Shown: positions 22,623 through 35,528, counted from the first letter of the stretch. The stretch is DNA of 64,000 nucleotides from Larus michahellis (GCF_964199755.1 NC_133898.1:105576847-105640846); one strand, 5' to 3'. The notes: a model not told the origin generated them from the sequence alone. Numbers and translations: made by a program.

Positions 22623-24512
22623 GTAACGGGTTATTTATTTAAAAGGGATGGAGAGATCAATTCCAAACAATGCAGGTAGATAGACCAAGCTGGTTTGTGA
22701 TGTGCAGTGTGAACTGCTCAGATAAAAAGGAAGGGGAGAAGGTTGGGGAGGTATGGGTGCTATTCTATATTAAGATTTGAATGAACAGAAATACGCAACT
22801 GTAGTTATGCAAAAAGTTCACCATGGTTACACATGCACAATGAGAAGTGAGGAAGACAGAGAAAACTTCCTCCACATGGAGGAAACAAATAGAAACATAA
22901 ATAGGAAGTTCTTGGATGTTCTAAGGTACCATTAAATACACCAAATCAGACAAGGTGAGACTTTTTAAATTTCAGGAGCTTCTGATGCCTAACAGAAAGT
23001 TCTGCAAGCCACCTTCTAGGTATTATAATCTTGACTTTTTATGCACCATCCACCATATTTTCAAGAGCTGTATTTCATATCCTTTAGCTCTTTTATTTAT
23101 TGAGATTTTGAAAACAATGTCACCATCTCTTGGAAGGCTGTATTTCTCTTCTACAGTGTGCTCCAAATAATATCTCACTTCTGAAATATTCCAGTTCCTA
23201 TCTGTATCTATAGTCATCCGAGGACTGCACTGGTGATAGCAAGGTCAGAAGAATGCATAGGCTGACATGCAGTAGTCAAATGGATGGAACTCTCTTTTAA
23301 AGAGTTCAGCCTAAGAGCTAATGACACAAAATAGCTTGAAGCAAAGGCTGGAGGTGACACAACTCAGCTTTTTATCTATAACCAGAGTACGGCCATGCAA
23401 TGGCGATACACAGTCACAGTCCACCAATGCTTCCTTTTCTGCTCCCGGAAGGGACATTCAGATAACTTCTGAAGACATCAACCAACATGCAAAGTTAACG
23501 AATAAGGAACCTTCTCTAGATCATTTTTATTGTGGAATCTGCTTTGTCAGAAAAATATCTCACATAAAGGAGATTATGTTGTTATTTTCCCAACTTTCTG
23601 CTTTTAAGCTATGCCTCACGTTCTCACAAGGAGCTGTGTGCTTGGTGCACACCTTGATGGTGGGGAGGTGGTGGGGAAATTCTCGTGGTCCGTGGCTGGA
23701 TGGGTTCTGCTCCCTGTTCTGCCATTCACCTCAAGCGTGTCAAGTCACATCAGTCTGTCTGTGGACTTGCTTTCAGAGCTGCAGATGACAATGCAGTACG
23801 ACAGATAACAATTATTATTTACTTTCCCATAGTCTTTTTCTCATGTGATTCTCTGGCCGTCTCAGCGTGCAACAAGAGAAATGTGTGGACCGACTAATGT
23901 ACCTCACCCAGCTCCTTCAGGAGTCATAACATGCTATTCCCTACTTCAGAATTGCTCATTTAAATGTCAGCAACAGAGAATGTTATTTCGGATAGGTATG
24001 GTGTTAGGAAGCAAAGATGTTCTTTCCACATAATTCTTTCTCCATATGAGTGGCAGGGAAGGAATACTTACTATTTAGAAAGTACTAAAAAGATGTATAA
24101 ATCACCACCTAACATTTTTTAAAACCCTTTGAGTAAATTTTGACATCTTTGCTGTAGGTGTAAATTGCAAAAAAACTTCTAAAATTTCAACACACAATTG
24201 AAAGTACCTCTTTCCAATATTCTAATGAGGTTATTATACAAAATTGAATTACAGGAAAAAGTCAGATTTACTTTATTGAAATAATGCTAGGTTTGAATGA
24301 TACAAACAATTTTTTTTCTCTAATCAAAAGTTAAATTTATTTGGAAATTTAACCAGGAATACCAGTTTCATTCCACTGACTTCTGATGGGCTAAATAAAT
24401 AACTAAAACTTTAGCAACGCCGCAGCTGCAGCAGTAGTGAGACAGAGACAGGACTGTAGAATTTAGCAGCGCAGTATGCGAGACAGTTACCCTCTTTTTT
24501 TAATGCTTCCAG
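22623..24512 (+). other. KLHL31: KLHL31 intron 2
   Basis: 1,890-bp phase-2 intron between donor GTAACG and acceptor AATGCTTCCAG. AT-rich, with no recognisable exon or repeat. Open frames near 23321-23788 have no family resemblance. Confidence 0.9.
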
Positions 24513-25245
24513 ATACGATCCTCGTTTCAACACCTGGATTCACCTGGCAAACATGAATCAGCGGCGCACCCACTTTAGCCTGAATGTGTTCAATGGCCTC
24601 CTTTTTGCAGTGGGAGGTCGCAACTCTGAGGGGTGCCTCTCCTCGGTCGAATGCTATGTGCCCGCAACTAACCAGTGGCAGATGAAGGCACCTCTGGAGG
24701 TGCCCAGGTGCTGCCACGCCAGCGCGGTGGTGGATGGTCGCGTCCTGGTGACAGGAGGTTACATTAATAACGCTTACTCTCGCTCGGTGTGCATGTACGA
24801 CCCCAGCAAAGATAGCTGGCAGGATAAGTCCAGCCTCAGCACCCCAAGGGGGTGGCACTGCGCGGTGTCCCTTCTGGAGAGGGTCTACGTCATGGGTGGG
24901 TCTCAGCTGGGGGGGCGAGCTGAAAGGGTGGACGTTCTCCCCGTGGAGTGTTACAGTCCTTACACAGGGCAATGGAGTTACGCGGCGCCTCTTCAAACCG
25001 GAGTTAGCACGGCTGGCGCCTCCACCCTTAACGGGAAAATTTATTTAGTGGGTGGCTGGAATGAAATAGAGAAAAAATATAAGAAGTGCATTCAGTGCTA
25101 TAACCCGGATCTCAACGAATGGACAGAGGAAGATGAGCTGCCCGAGGCCACAGTGGGGGTATCCTGTTGTACGATATCCATGCCCAACACCAAGACAAGG
25201 GAGTCCAGGGCCAGCTCAGTCTCTTCTGTCCCAGTCAGTATTTGA
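24513..25245 (+). CDS. KLHL31: KLHL31 exon 3: Kelch repeats 2-6 and C-terminus
   Basis: The first base completes codon 391 (AG|A, Arg), giving [12 protein letters not shown] at the junction as in the human protein. Residues 392-634 contain the remaining Kelch blades, with the double-Gly motifs VGGRN, TGGYI, MGGSQ and VGGWN and their partner Trp/Tyr residues. The protein ends [11 protein letters not shown] followed by TGA at 25243-25245, identical to the conserved KLHL31 C-terminus. The Kelch propeller is the substrate-binding part of the adaptor. This exon is clearly richer in G and C at third codon positions than exon 2. Confidence 0.98.
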
Positions 25246-25700
25246 ATACGGGTCTAACCAGCAACAAAGAAAAAATGTTTACCAGCACAGCAGTATAATT
25301 AACCCTTTAAGTAGCATTTTTGTGTTTATATGGGAAAAAAAAAAAATCATTGGCTTTGCAAGAGTTTTAACAGTGCAAATTGGCCAGTTTTCATGATCTT
25401 TAATACAGGTGGCGTGAAACAGCATGTTAGGGATAATATGAATGTTCTTAGCAGGAAGAGAGAGTTAACCCATAACTGCAGAATTTCTTTCTTTTCCTGA
25501 TTTTGCCACTGACTCACCATACTATCTGTGGCAAATCATTTAATTTCTTTGTGCCTCGGTTTCCTTACCTGTAAAATAGAGATAAACTTGCTTCAGAAGA
25601 TTGTTGTGAGGCTTTTTTAATATTGAGTTTTAAATGCTTTCAGAACCCAAATTGAAAGTCAAATATTGCTAGTAATAAATCTCAACATACATCAGAAATG
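25246..25700 (+). other. KLHL31: KLHL31 3'UTR (start) with candidate poly-A signal
   Basis: AT-rich sequence after the stop codon. The first clear AATAAA is at 25674-25679, about 430 bp downstream of the stop, just after a MIR element. Mammalian KLHL31 has a long 3'UTR, so transcription may extend beyond this signal; later AATAAA motifs exist, for example near 26374. Confidence 0.5.
25501..25645 (+). mobile_element. Ancient MIR-type SINE fragment
   Basis: The core and 3' part of a MIR are readable in order: GCCACTGACT, then GGCAAATCATTTAATTTCT, then GTGCCTCGGTTTCCTTACC, then TGTAAAATAGAGATAA, then TTGTTGTGAGG. This closely follows the MIR consensus. MIRs predate the bird-mammal split and are rare and usually badly eroded in birds. 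This copy lies in or just after the KLHL31 3'UTR, on the same strand. Confidence 0.85.
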
Positions 25701-26523
25701 TGCCATGTCATTATAAAAGTGCTCAGTTTTGTTCTTTTCTAAGCTTTTTCTATTTTGACAAACAGAAGGAAAAAAGAAAAACAAAAAAAAATATAGCATG
25801 TAGCACGTGCATACTTTCCTTTTGGGGCAGTGGCATTCACAGAAAATTTCTCAAAATATTTTCTCCTTCTGAAGTTAGAAAGAGATCACTGTCTTCTGCC
25901 ATGAAACCCTTTAATTCTCATATCTAATGCTGTGATACAGCCTTCAAGACCTGAATCCACAAAATGCCTTAGCTCCTGTAAGCATTGTGGACCAGCCGCA
26001 AGGGCTGCCTTGGGTGCCAGATTGCTGTCCTGACCTCCATGCGTACACCAAGGAGCAGACCGCTGCCCCATCCTCCTCCTCACGCCAGGGAGGCTCTCCT
26101 GTCTCTCCAGGTGGAAGGCATGAAGACCAGTCAGTGTGTCTCCTCCTGTTCCTACACTTCCCATCTGTGTAGGAATGTACCTCTGGGTCATCTTCTCATC
26201 TGAGAAGGTCCTCACCAATGCAAGGAGTTAGGAGCTGCTGCAGCAGGGCCAAAACCTGGAAACTGAGCTCATGCCAGGAGGCACCAAGGGCTAGGAGCAG
26301 AGAAGATACACAGAGTGTCCCTCCTACTCAGTATTATTCTGACAAATTCCCAGTGGAGTGAGGAGCAAAGATGGAATAAAAACTGCAGGATATGCCTTTA
26401 AGAGCAGGGTACATGTGTGGGAAATGGTGAATAATGGGAAAACAGGATGAAATCAAAGAGACTTTGCTTAATAATAACAAAGAGATACTTTAACGCCTTT
26501 CTTACCAGGTGTAGGCACAACAT

Positions 26524-26780
26524 CATAAAATCACGGAATCGCCTAGGTTGGAAGGGACCTTTCAGATCATCGAGTCCAAACATCAACCTAACTCTGACAA
26601 AACCCATCACTAACCCCTATCTCTAAGCGCTATGTCTACCCATCTTTTAAATACCTCCAGGGATGGTGCCTCAACCACTTCCCTGGGCAGCCTCTTCCAA
26701 TGCTTGATAACACTTTCAGTGTAAAAATTTTTCCTAATAAAACCTTCCCTGGCGCAACATCACCCAAACTGACCTTTTCC
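26524..26780 (-). mobile_element. CR1 LINE fragment, minus strand (diverged)
   Basis: The plus strand begins AAATCACGGAATCGCCTAGG, then GGAAGGGACCTTTCAGATC, the reverse complement of a CR1 3' end. Phrases such as CTCAACCACTTCCCTGGGCA follow. It is about 250 bp long, more diverged than the other young copies, and has no coding capacity. Confidence 0.88.
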
Positions 26781-29700
26781 TGGGCATACTACTATATGAC
26801 TCCTTTTGAAGGCTTCATTACAGCCTTGTTTATTTTTTGAGGAGCTTTTATTCATATTTTTTCCAAAGGCTAGACTAATGCTGTGCCTCTTGAAGTCTGT
26901 GAAGTTTTCCCAGTGAGTAGAGTGAAGTATTTGCTTAATTCAGATTACCTTCAAAAACCTTTTCTTCCTAATTTCAGCATGCAGTGGGGGAATTAAGCAT
27001 GAAACTGAATCCTATTCCCTTAGACAAAGGGATATGCAGCCTATAATGTCCCTGAGAATTTGATACCAAAGGCCTCCTGTCAGCACTAAATGTCTACATC
27101 CTTCTGTTGGGGAAGGAAAGAAGCAATGCAAGGAACTAAAATGATTTAATATAACCAGAAGGGTAGAAGTTCACTCCCCTTAACCAATTCATAGAGGCTT
27201 CCCATGCAGTTTCCTCAGGTTATCGTTGACACCTCCAGGCTGCGGTGCCAATGAGAAGGCATGCTCTTCGCAGCGTTTACAAGGCAGCCAGATTTTTATC
27301 TCATTTGCAAAAGGAGAACGCCATAAAATCGTCTGTAAGTGCAGATATTGTTGAGGCAAGCATTTTCAGGACTCGTACTCTGCTCTTTGTAGCTTTGTTG
27401 CAGCTGCATATTGAGGATCATCGTGAGCGTGACACAGTATTAGAGATGAAGTAATTCACTCCGTTGGTCGGGATTAAACTGCATCGTCCTTGGTCCTGTT
27501 TTCCAGTTCTAACTTAAGAGTTCATGTCTGCAACCTCATCATACAGTTTTAAATCCCAAATTCTATTTTTGAGTGCTGCGTGTTATTAGAATATACAGCA
27601 TTACAGTGACTTTTGGTCAAAGCAGCGCTGTCATATAGTTTTAATTAATTTAATTTGCATACAGTTATTCTTTATCCTGTTTAGTTCTCATGAATAATAA
27701 TTCAAACCCACAGTCACAGAACAAAACATGGAGTTGTGTAGCAAAGTAAGATTACTTTGGTTTAAATACAAAAGTGCTGTTCTTGCCCATTCCAGTCACC
27801 AAAAGCTTTTTGTGGATGTCAGCAAAGTTTCGCTTTTCCCAAAGTCGTGACCATGTGTTCCATATAAAAGTATTTAGGAAGCTCTTTGAAAAATCCATCT
27901 GCTCCAATACTTTTTTGTAAAATTTCCGTATTATTAGGTGAAGTGGCTTATCCATCCAGTCCGATGAAGACACACAGACACAAATCCAATTGTAACTGTA
28001 TACAGACTCCAGTTATTCAGTGTTTCTAAGGTACCCATTTAGGTGGTATTTAGGAATTGAAGAAACGATCATTTTGGCCTCAGATAGACATTGGATGAAA
28101 TTGTCATACGCGAGTGTCTCTTTTTCCCTTTAGGAATTCAGTTCCAGAATGCTCCGAGTAGTCAGACGTTGCTGCACGCTTTCCTCTTTGTGAGCCAGCA
28201 CTTCCTGTACACCAACAGCCGTCTTCTGGGCTCGAGTAGAAAGTTAGTTGTGAATGATGGGCTAAGTGCAATGAAACTACTCTCTTACTACTTAAAGGGT
28301 TAAAAACTTTGGGGGCCAAATCCTTTTCATCTTACTCACAAAATGGTTCCATTGGCTTCACTGGGACTACTGAATAAGATGTACAGGATTTCGAACTCTT
28401 GGCCAAATTCTGGCAGCACAGTAGGTACAGATGCCTGCCAAAACTGTCCGACCCAGAAGGGACACTGCTCCTCAGCCTCCACTGCCCTTGGCCATGACAA
28501 ATCCATAAAGACGTGTCCTAGGACAGGAGCCAAGCACCTCTGGCCATGTGGTCCTTCCGTAGCACAAATTAGATACGTACTTCAGGCCAAAAATCTTAGG
28601 TAGATTAACACATGGTATTGTTATCAGTATAGCACTTCAGTGTGGCTTTATATTATTTTCTCTTAACATCTTTTAGGCTTCAACTGCGAATTGAGCCAGG
28701 ATTTGGCCCTTAATATGTGACAATATCAGCTGGACTTAAAATTATTTTGATCATACCAATGTACTGAGCTATTTGTGACATTTTTATGTACAATCTTGTT
28801 TTCTTAGAACTGTGAAAAATGGTTTGTGCGTTGTGTTTTATGGCATGGTGTTCTTTCATTGTCCAGTACGGTATTTTCAATCTCCAGATGTTTAATAACA
28901 ACATCTCAGTTGAACTTGAAATGTTGTATATCCCAAAAAGAAGTTTTAAAATGCAGTTTAGGAAGTACTGTATGTGGTAATATAAAGTAGAGCAGAGGGC
29001 CTCCAAGTGTATGAGATGCAGATTCTTAAAACACTACAGGGATCTTCTTTAATGCTATACTAAGAGTAAAAGAAAAAAATAAAAGAAAATGCTGTTATCT
29101 TCAAAATTCCTTATGCCCATGCATTTTATAGTTGACAACATCTGTGCTTCCGAGGAATTAAAATCTGAGAATAAGCTTTCTTCAGTCTGTGAGTGAAACA
29201 GTTTGATAATGTTTTGTTTTCTTGTTTATTCATGCTTGTGTAGGTGCATGGGAGGGTGTGTTATAAGGTTGTGAGGGAGGAACTTACTGGCAGAAAGTTA
29301 CACTGAAAGGACGATTTTGTGCTTAGTTCTTAATCAAGATGAGATCATGGTCATTTAATATCTTCCTGAAGTTAACCTGCAAGATCATCTGTGGATCCGT
29401 CAAGAGTCCAGTGATCTTAAGTGCTGACTTCTAGCTGGTCAAAGAGGGAAGCAGGCGAAATTAGCATCAGCCTAAGCTGTGAGGTGTTGAAAAGTGTTGT
29501 GTTGAGATTTTAAAATGGCAGTTCTTGCAGGAGAAAGTACATGATGAATGAAGTGACTGAATGAGACCACACTTTATATTATTCTGAAAGCTAGAGTAGT
29601 TGATCCCATATGAAATTTTTTAGAGACTAGATTTCCCTGTAAGGATTTTTGCCTTGGGGATGGATGAAATCCTGTGTATGCTCCAAGGCTTTTTTGTGCA

Positions 29701-31406
29701 ACAGACAAGATGGGAGATGCAAGAGGCTCCAGACAGTGGAAAGGGGAAGATGGAGCCCCTTAGTACAGTCGGTAGACTAAGACTTTGTTCCCATTTCTCA
29801 ATGATGTTTGAGAAATATGTCCTGGAAGGAAGCACCTACTTCAACACACATCTTTCCATAAGCAGCCTTTCTTCGTGTTACCTAATTGAGGTGGCCCATC
29901 CTTTCTTACGAAAAGCAAGACTCAATTTTCAATTGCCTGTAACTTGAATTCTCAGCTGAATTGAATTTTCAGTCTATTGTAATCCAGTTTACCCAAGCTG
30001 GGACATCTTTTTCAAATTCTGAATCTGCCTGCTTGGAGAAGGCATTTGAAGCCCATAGTCCTGTTATAGTCTCCTGACTTCTTTGCAATGAATCTTCTAA
30101 ACCTTTTGTTATAGACCTGCTTTGTATAGGTAATCAAAAACGTTATAATGCACAGATTTTACTTTGACTCCTCCATGCAAGAGGAGGAGCTCTTGTCCCT
30201 TTTATTTTCTCTTTTCTCGTCCATAACTGAATGACTTGCAGGACACCAAAGAAGATGCACAGAGGCGAACGCTACTGAAAAGCTCATCTGGGAATCTAAT
30301 TCAAAAAATCTCATCACTGGTGGCCACAATAAAGGAAAGGACACATTCTGCAATGCCTGTTGTGAAAAAAAAAGGGGTGAAAAATGAGTCGTCAGTGCTC
30401 GTTTGCAAGTGTGGTACTGCTCAGAGCTCTGTTCCCTAAAGAGTAAAGGAAAATATATGTGATTCTATGTAGCTTGCGTGAGAGATTCAGTTAATACCAG
30501 ACGAGTTTTGCCATGCAAAAGACTTGTATGAGTTCATTGTTATCTCAATGAAAACTAAATTTTCAATAAAAATATAGGCAATTAGTAAGCTTATGAGGAA
30601 TACATAGTTGATTTCTGTTGGTAAGAATGGGAACACACACATTTAGATGCACTGGATGTTACATTAGTTGCTGCCTTGGCAGTTTTTTTGTCAACAAGAA
30701 AAGTTAAAAATATAACTTATTTGTGTAAAGCATTTCCCTGGCTTATAAGTGTTAGACATATTGCTTATATAAATAGGTTTTCTAATTATACACTTTAAGG
30801 ATGGACTGTGATAACACAAGGGAACATATTTCAGCAGAAAAAAAACTGTAAGTGTAATGTGAGAATGTTACTACTTAAAAATTAAAATTTGTAGTGCAGC
30901 AGTTGTCGTTAAGAGCAATAACAGCATGTTGGTGTTTTTTGTTGTATGCTTTAAATAAAACTGTCGACACGCAGCGCAAACAAATTATTGGAAAATCAGT
31001 TGGAAAGTGCACGACTCTCTTTCTGCCAAACGCCTGGTTGCAGCTGAAATATGCTTTGTTTTCTGAGCCCCGTGCTGAGCCTTGCTTTTATATCAGCCAA
31101 CTGGAACCCCTGTGACACCCGGGATGTCCAACCTTGTCCAACCTTCACAATAAGCGACACAGTGTGACCGTGGAGCCGCTTTTATCTTTCTCGTTTCGTT
31201 ACAAGGACAACAACTTGCTTTTTAACAATGAATTTCACAGTCATTTGTTGTAATCAAAACGCCTAACAAGAAATGATGGTAAATCAGATGTTTGATGAGC
31301 AATTGAACATGTTTCTATTTGGATTGTATGAGTAACAGTTTCGGAAATAAAAACATCTAAATTTCAAGGAAAAATACTAGTCCGAATTCTGAAGAGCAAT
31401 TAAATC
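26781..31406. other. Non-coding DNA downstream of KLHL31
   Basis: AT-rich with no supported gene. It may include distal KLHL31 3'UTR. Reading frames are all short; the 67-codon frame at 30236-30439 has no family I recognise. No RNA gene or young repeat was seen. Confidence 0.55.
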
Positions 31407-32567
31407 GTGCCACAGAGGAGAGGGTCTGAGGTGCCAAAAAGCGTTCCCTGTGTTGTGACCCCAAGGGCTTGGTTCACAGTGTGCTTTGGCATTTGGCAGA
31501 TGTCACAACCTGAAGGGTTACCAGGCCTGTGGCTGCGCAGAGCTCGTGACGGTGGGTTCCTAGCAATCCATCGTACACAAGGACACAGAGGCTTTATCCT
31601 CTTCTCTACTTTATTACACATTACCACAAATACCACAAAAAGCACTGCTAGCAAGCATGCAACCACAAAATTCACCACTAGCAAATACGCCTATGGTTAA
31701 TAAAGCTAATATAAAGATTAATGAAGTGAATACGAATGAATATATATGAAGATATTACAAATTATTATCAGCAATCAGTAAGACAGTATTAATCAATAGC
31801 ATGGTGTCAATCAATAACAGCATCAAGCAGTATGGTAGTACAACCAGTGACAGCAACAATCAAGTAGGTATGTACTAGTACAGGTTACTGCAACTCATCG
31901 TTAGTGAAGCTAATTTATCAACAATATACTTAACGTATATAGTATATGAAGTGAATCAGACTGATTTCAGAAGGAGCCAAACCATCCCAAAAGGGAGGAA
32001 CAAACCAATCCCAGGGGTGGGACACCCAACCATGCCCAAAAGCGGGGAGGACAGACACAAGCAGTGAGGTAGCAGACAGAGTCTCCCTTCAAGGTGGATC
32101 CCCAGCACGGAGTCTGGAGCCAGCCAGAGTCCCCGGTGAGTGTCCAAGGGCTCGTGAAAAGTTCACGCGGGATCCAACTGGCAAGTTTTCAGTGAGAGAG
32201 ACTACATTTTGGACAAAAATTAAGTTATTTTTGTAACAGGGAGACATGAGAGGGTGTAGGACACTTTACTTCAAGCAGCCAATAGATGCTGTTAATTTCT
32301 CGGTTTCACCTGTAACTGCCAATAGATGATCCTGTTTTCTGTTCTTTCGTAGCAATTTTATTTTTCTATGCTGTTTTCCACCTTCTGAGATGATATGTTG
32401 CCATTACAGTCCCTTGCTTTTGCACTTATTGATGGTACCTTGGGTTGTCTCCCGTGTCTAGGTCCCCGACCGCAGTTTTCAAGGATGCTTGTGGTTCCCA
32501 GGGTTAGTGCCCAGGCTCGCAGCCCTGGGCTGGCAGACCTTTCCCTGCCAGTATGTTTCAGCACACA
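31407..32567 (-). mobile_element. LTR-like sequence, minus strand
   Basis: Read on the minus strand, this block starts TGTGTGCTGAAAC and ends CCTCTCCTCTGTGGCA. Near its end it has an AATAAA signal (about 31610-31616) followed by a unique U5-like stretch, as expected for a long terminal repeat. It is long for an LTR (about 1.16 kb) and has an AT-rich, weakly repetitive middle (31700-31950). No flanking duplication was identified. Boundaries are approximate. Confidence 0.45.
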
Positions 32568-33039
32568 ATTTATTCTCATCAGTAATTTTCCCCTTCTAAC
32601 CAGGTCTCCTTTGTGGCTGCTCACAGACAGGTGAGTCTGCTAGCCATGAACCAGGACCCATGGACATCTAGAGCAGCAGCTGGGCTCCTCAGGGCACCTG
32701 AAAAGCCACTGTGTGCCTGTGGGTGTGCTCACCTGTGCCTCAGGTCTGGAGACCAGGACTCAGTTGTCTGCCTGTACCTTGTGCAGGTGCCCCAGGTGTT
32801 GCAGGGCATCTCAGATGGCACCAGGTGTCAATTTGGGGGCCACTAAGTCAAGCCCAGAGGATGGGATTTATTTGCCCCTCTGGTCTCTACTTGGCAGTCC
32901 AGAAGCGCATGGCTGTCCATGTGTGGAATAATTACTAAATTGGCCAAGAATACAAAAGTACAGCATTGTTCACACATTAAAGAAAGTCATAAAATCAAGA
33001 GGCTTCTGAGGTAGAATACAGCCGCAGCTGGCACATGAA

Positions 33040-33866
33040 GAATGCAACATCTGTGATTCCCTGTACAAGGTTGTTTGTGAAACTACACGAGGGATGGAAC
33101 GGAATGCGCTTGTTCCATGGCCTTCCCTTGTGGCGAATAGCAGATATGGGGATGAGATGGTACTACGGAACTGATAAGTGGCCTACTCACTACCTGAGCC
33201 AACATTTTGTCAAATTTTGATGAAATGCTGTCCTTTGTGCGAACTTTGCTCATTAGAACATACCAAAACAGACCTCCATCCCTGAGGCTACCCACCCCCA
33301 AGGTGCGACCACTCCTCCTTGAGTACCCCAATCATAGTAAAAGTATTTATGACTAAAATCACTCAAACTCCACTGTAAAGATAAAAAATACTATAAATAG
33401 CCCGAGAGAGGGGGGATATCGGGGAAGACACCATCGCGAACAAGTCGAGGAGATCTCCATCACTGACTGCCAGGACCAGACGACAGGCTGAGCCTTTCTT
33501 CCCCCCCGTAGGGATGCCTTTGGGTAAGACTTGGATTATACCGAGTGTTTCCTCAGGGAACTTAGACATCTCTCTAGAGAATCTCTCTCCTACATTTACA
33601 GCCAGGCTGTGTTGTTTATAACTTTGTCGCACGTTTTGTATATTTAACAATATCTTCATTTGCACGTGCTTTGCAGACAGTGTATTTATCACCAGCAATC
33701 CTAAGAACCTATAGATCTGTTGTTTAAATAAACGGCACTGTTGAAGTAGCTAGTTGTTTCGGTTTCTCACTGAACGCGACCAAAGACTCGAGAGTGGCCG
33801 TGCTAGTTCATGAGCACGACTGGACTGAAGGTGCAGTCCACTATTAGTGTATCCAAATCGTAACAG
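33040..33866 (+). mobile_element. LTR-like sequence, plus strand
   Basis: It contains a TATA box (CTATAAATAGCCCGAGAG near 33390) and an AATAAA poly-A signal near 33727 about 340 bp later. A 130-bp U5-like tail ends ATCGTAACA. This spacing is what a retroviral LTR promoter, R and U5 should show. The left edge is uncertain and no viral genes are attached. Confidence 0.5.
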
Positions 33867-34043
33867 TTTAATACATATTAAACGCGATTGGACTGATAGT
33901 GCTGAATTGGGCATCACTCAGAATTTAAACCTAGCCGCACCTGGCCTCCCACCTCGGTGAGGAGTGTGAGAATGCAAGGGGGTTTATCTTCTGCCAAAAC
34001 CGCTTGGCCCCTTTTCACGCAACACCATGTCAGTACGCCAATA

Positions 34044-34613
34044 TGTTGTTGTCATTTAATCCCAGCCAGCAACTAGCACCACACAGCCGCTTGCACACTC
34101 CCCACGCCCCCCAGTAGGGTGGGGAGAAGAGGGACAAAAGGAGGGGAAAGGAAAAAAAAGGGAAAAAAACCCTCAGGGATTCAGATAAAGACAGTTTAAC
34201 AGAACAGTTTAATAACGGAAAAATGAAAATGACACTAATAGTAATACAAATTAAAATTATAATAATGGTAAAAAAATATACAAAATAACGTAATACAACA
34301 CAAGTCCCTCTCACCACCCTATGATTGGTTTCCCAGCCTGACCCAAGCAGTGATTGTGGATTCCTGTCCCCCAGCCAATTCCCATTTATATATGGAGCAA
34401 GACATCTATGGTACGGAATATTCCTTTGGCCAGCTTGTCCTGTCTGTGCTGCCGCTCAGCTTCTGCGGGAAGCTCAAAAACTCCTTGACTAATGTAAACA
34501 TCACCTGGCAACAACTAAGACAATATGCATTATCAGCATCATTCTCACGCCAAACCTAAAACACAGCAGCTACTAGAAAGAAAATTAACTCCGTCCCAGC
34601 TGAAACCAGGACA
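34044..34613 (-). mobile_element. Solo LTR, minus strand (same family as 1924-2460)
   Basis: On the minus strand it starts TGTCCTGGTTTCAGCTGGG and ends TGACAACAACA, matching both ends of the copy at 1924-2460. It has a TATA-like TATATAAATGGG on the minus strand near 34391 and a purine-rich block (34125-34170) equivalent to the C-rich block of the other copy. CATGTC occurs directly after its right end and 12 bp before its left end, a possible but imperfect target duplication. Confidence 0.75.
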
Positions 34614-34921
34614 CATGTCCACTAGTCCTGGCTGCCTTGGGTACCTACAGTGTCTAAAACGCGCTGAAGCCAATGTCCAAAAAGGTCTGCTAAATGTAAA
34701 ATCACTGTGTGATTATAACTTACTGTAAATGCCCTATATAGACAAATTATTATCAAAATTTACATTGCTGTTCTCATCTTCCTGTCTCAAATGCTGGTAG
34801 AAAGCTACTCAAATGCTAAATGTAAGCATCATTTCCATCAGCGGAGAAATCTATTCAAAGTGCTAACGTCTGAATCTGGCCCAGGACAGTAGGATCATGT
34901 GTTGTTACTACCTCATGACTA

Positions 34922-35419
34922 CTGTGTCCCTTTTTTGGCTCCCCAGTACAAGAGAGATATGGAGCTACTGGAAAGAGTCCAGTGAAGGGCCATGAAGATG
35001 ACAAAGGGACTGGAGCATCTCTCCTGTGAGGAAAGGCTAAGAGAACTGGAACTGTTCAGCCTGGAGAGGAGAAGGCTCAGGGGGATCTCATTAATGTATC
35101 TATAGATATCTGAAGGGAGGGTGCAAAGAAGAGGACAGAGCCAGGCTCTTTCCAGTGGTGCCCAGTGACAGAACCAGTGGCAATGGTCAGAAGCTGAAAC
35201 ACCAGACATTCCCTCTGAACATCAGGAAACATCTTTTCACATCTTTTTAGGCATCAGGTTGCCCAGGGAGGCTGTGGAATCCCCATCCTTGGAGATACTC
35301 TAAAGCCATCTGGGCATGGTCCTGGGCAACCAGCTCTACATGGCCCTGTTTGAGCAGGGGGTTTGGATCAGATGACCTCCAGAGGTCCCTTCCGTACTCA
35401 ACCACTCTGTGATTCTGTG
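34922..35419 (+). mobile_element. CR1 LINE fragment (3' end)
   Basis: It starts CTGTGTCCCTTTTTTGGCTC, continues with typical CR1 sequence (AGAGATATGGAGCTACTGGA), and ends with the tail CACTCTGTGATTCTGTGG. The reverse-transcriptase C-terminus is interrupted by stops, for example in AGTGAAGGGCC. About 500 bp. Confidence 0.93.
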
Positions 35420-35502
35420 GTAGCTGGCTGGTAATTTACCAGTGTAAAGAAAGTGGTGAAAACAGTTCTGGGAATCAAATGTATCTCTAGAGCCTGCAGC
35501 TA

Positions 35503-35528
35503 TATCCTGTGTATATATACACAGGATA
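35503..35528. repeat. Perfect 26-bp palindrome
   Basis: TATCCTGT-GTATATATAC-ACAGGATA reads the same on both strands with no spacer. It lies about 85 bp after the CR1 tail. Confidence 0.95.

Noticed and set aside
24487-24996. 169-codon minus-strand open frame
   Set aside because: Lies opposite KLHL31 exon 3, a shadow of the real coding sequence.
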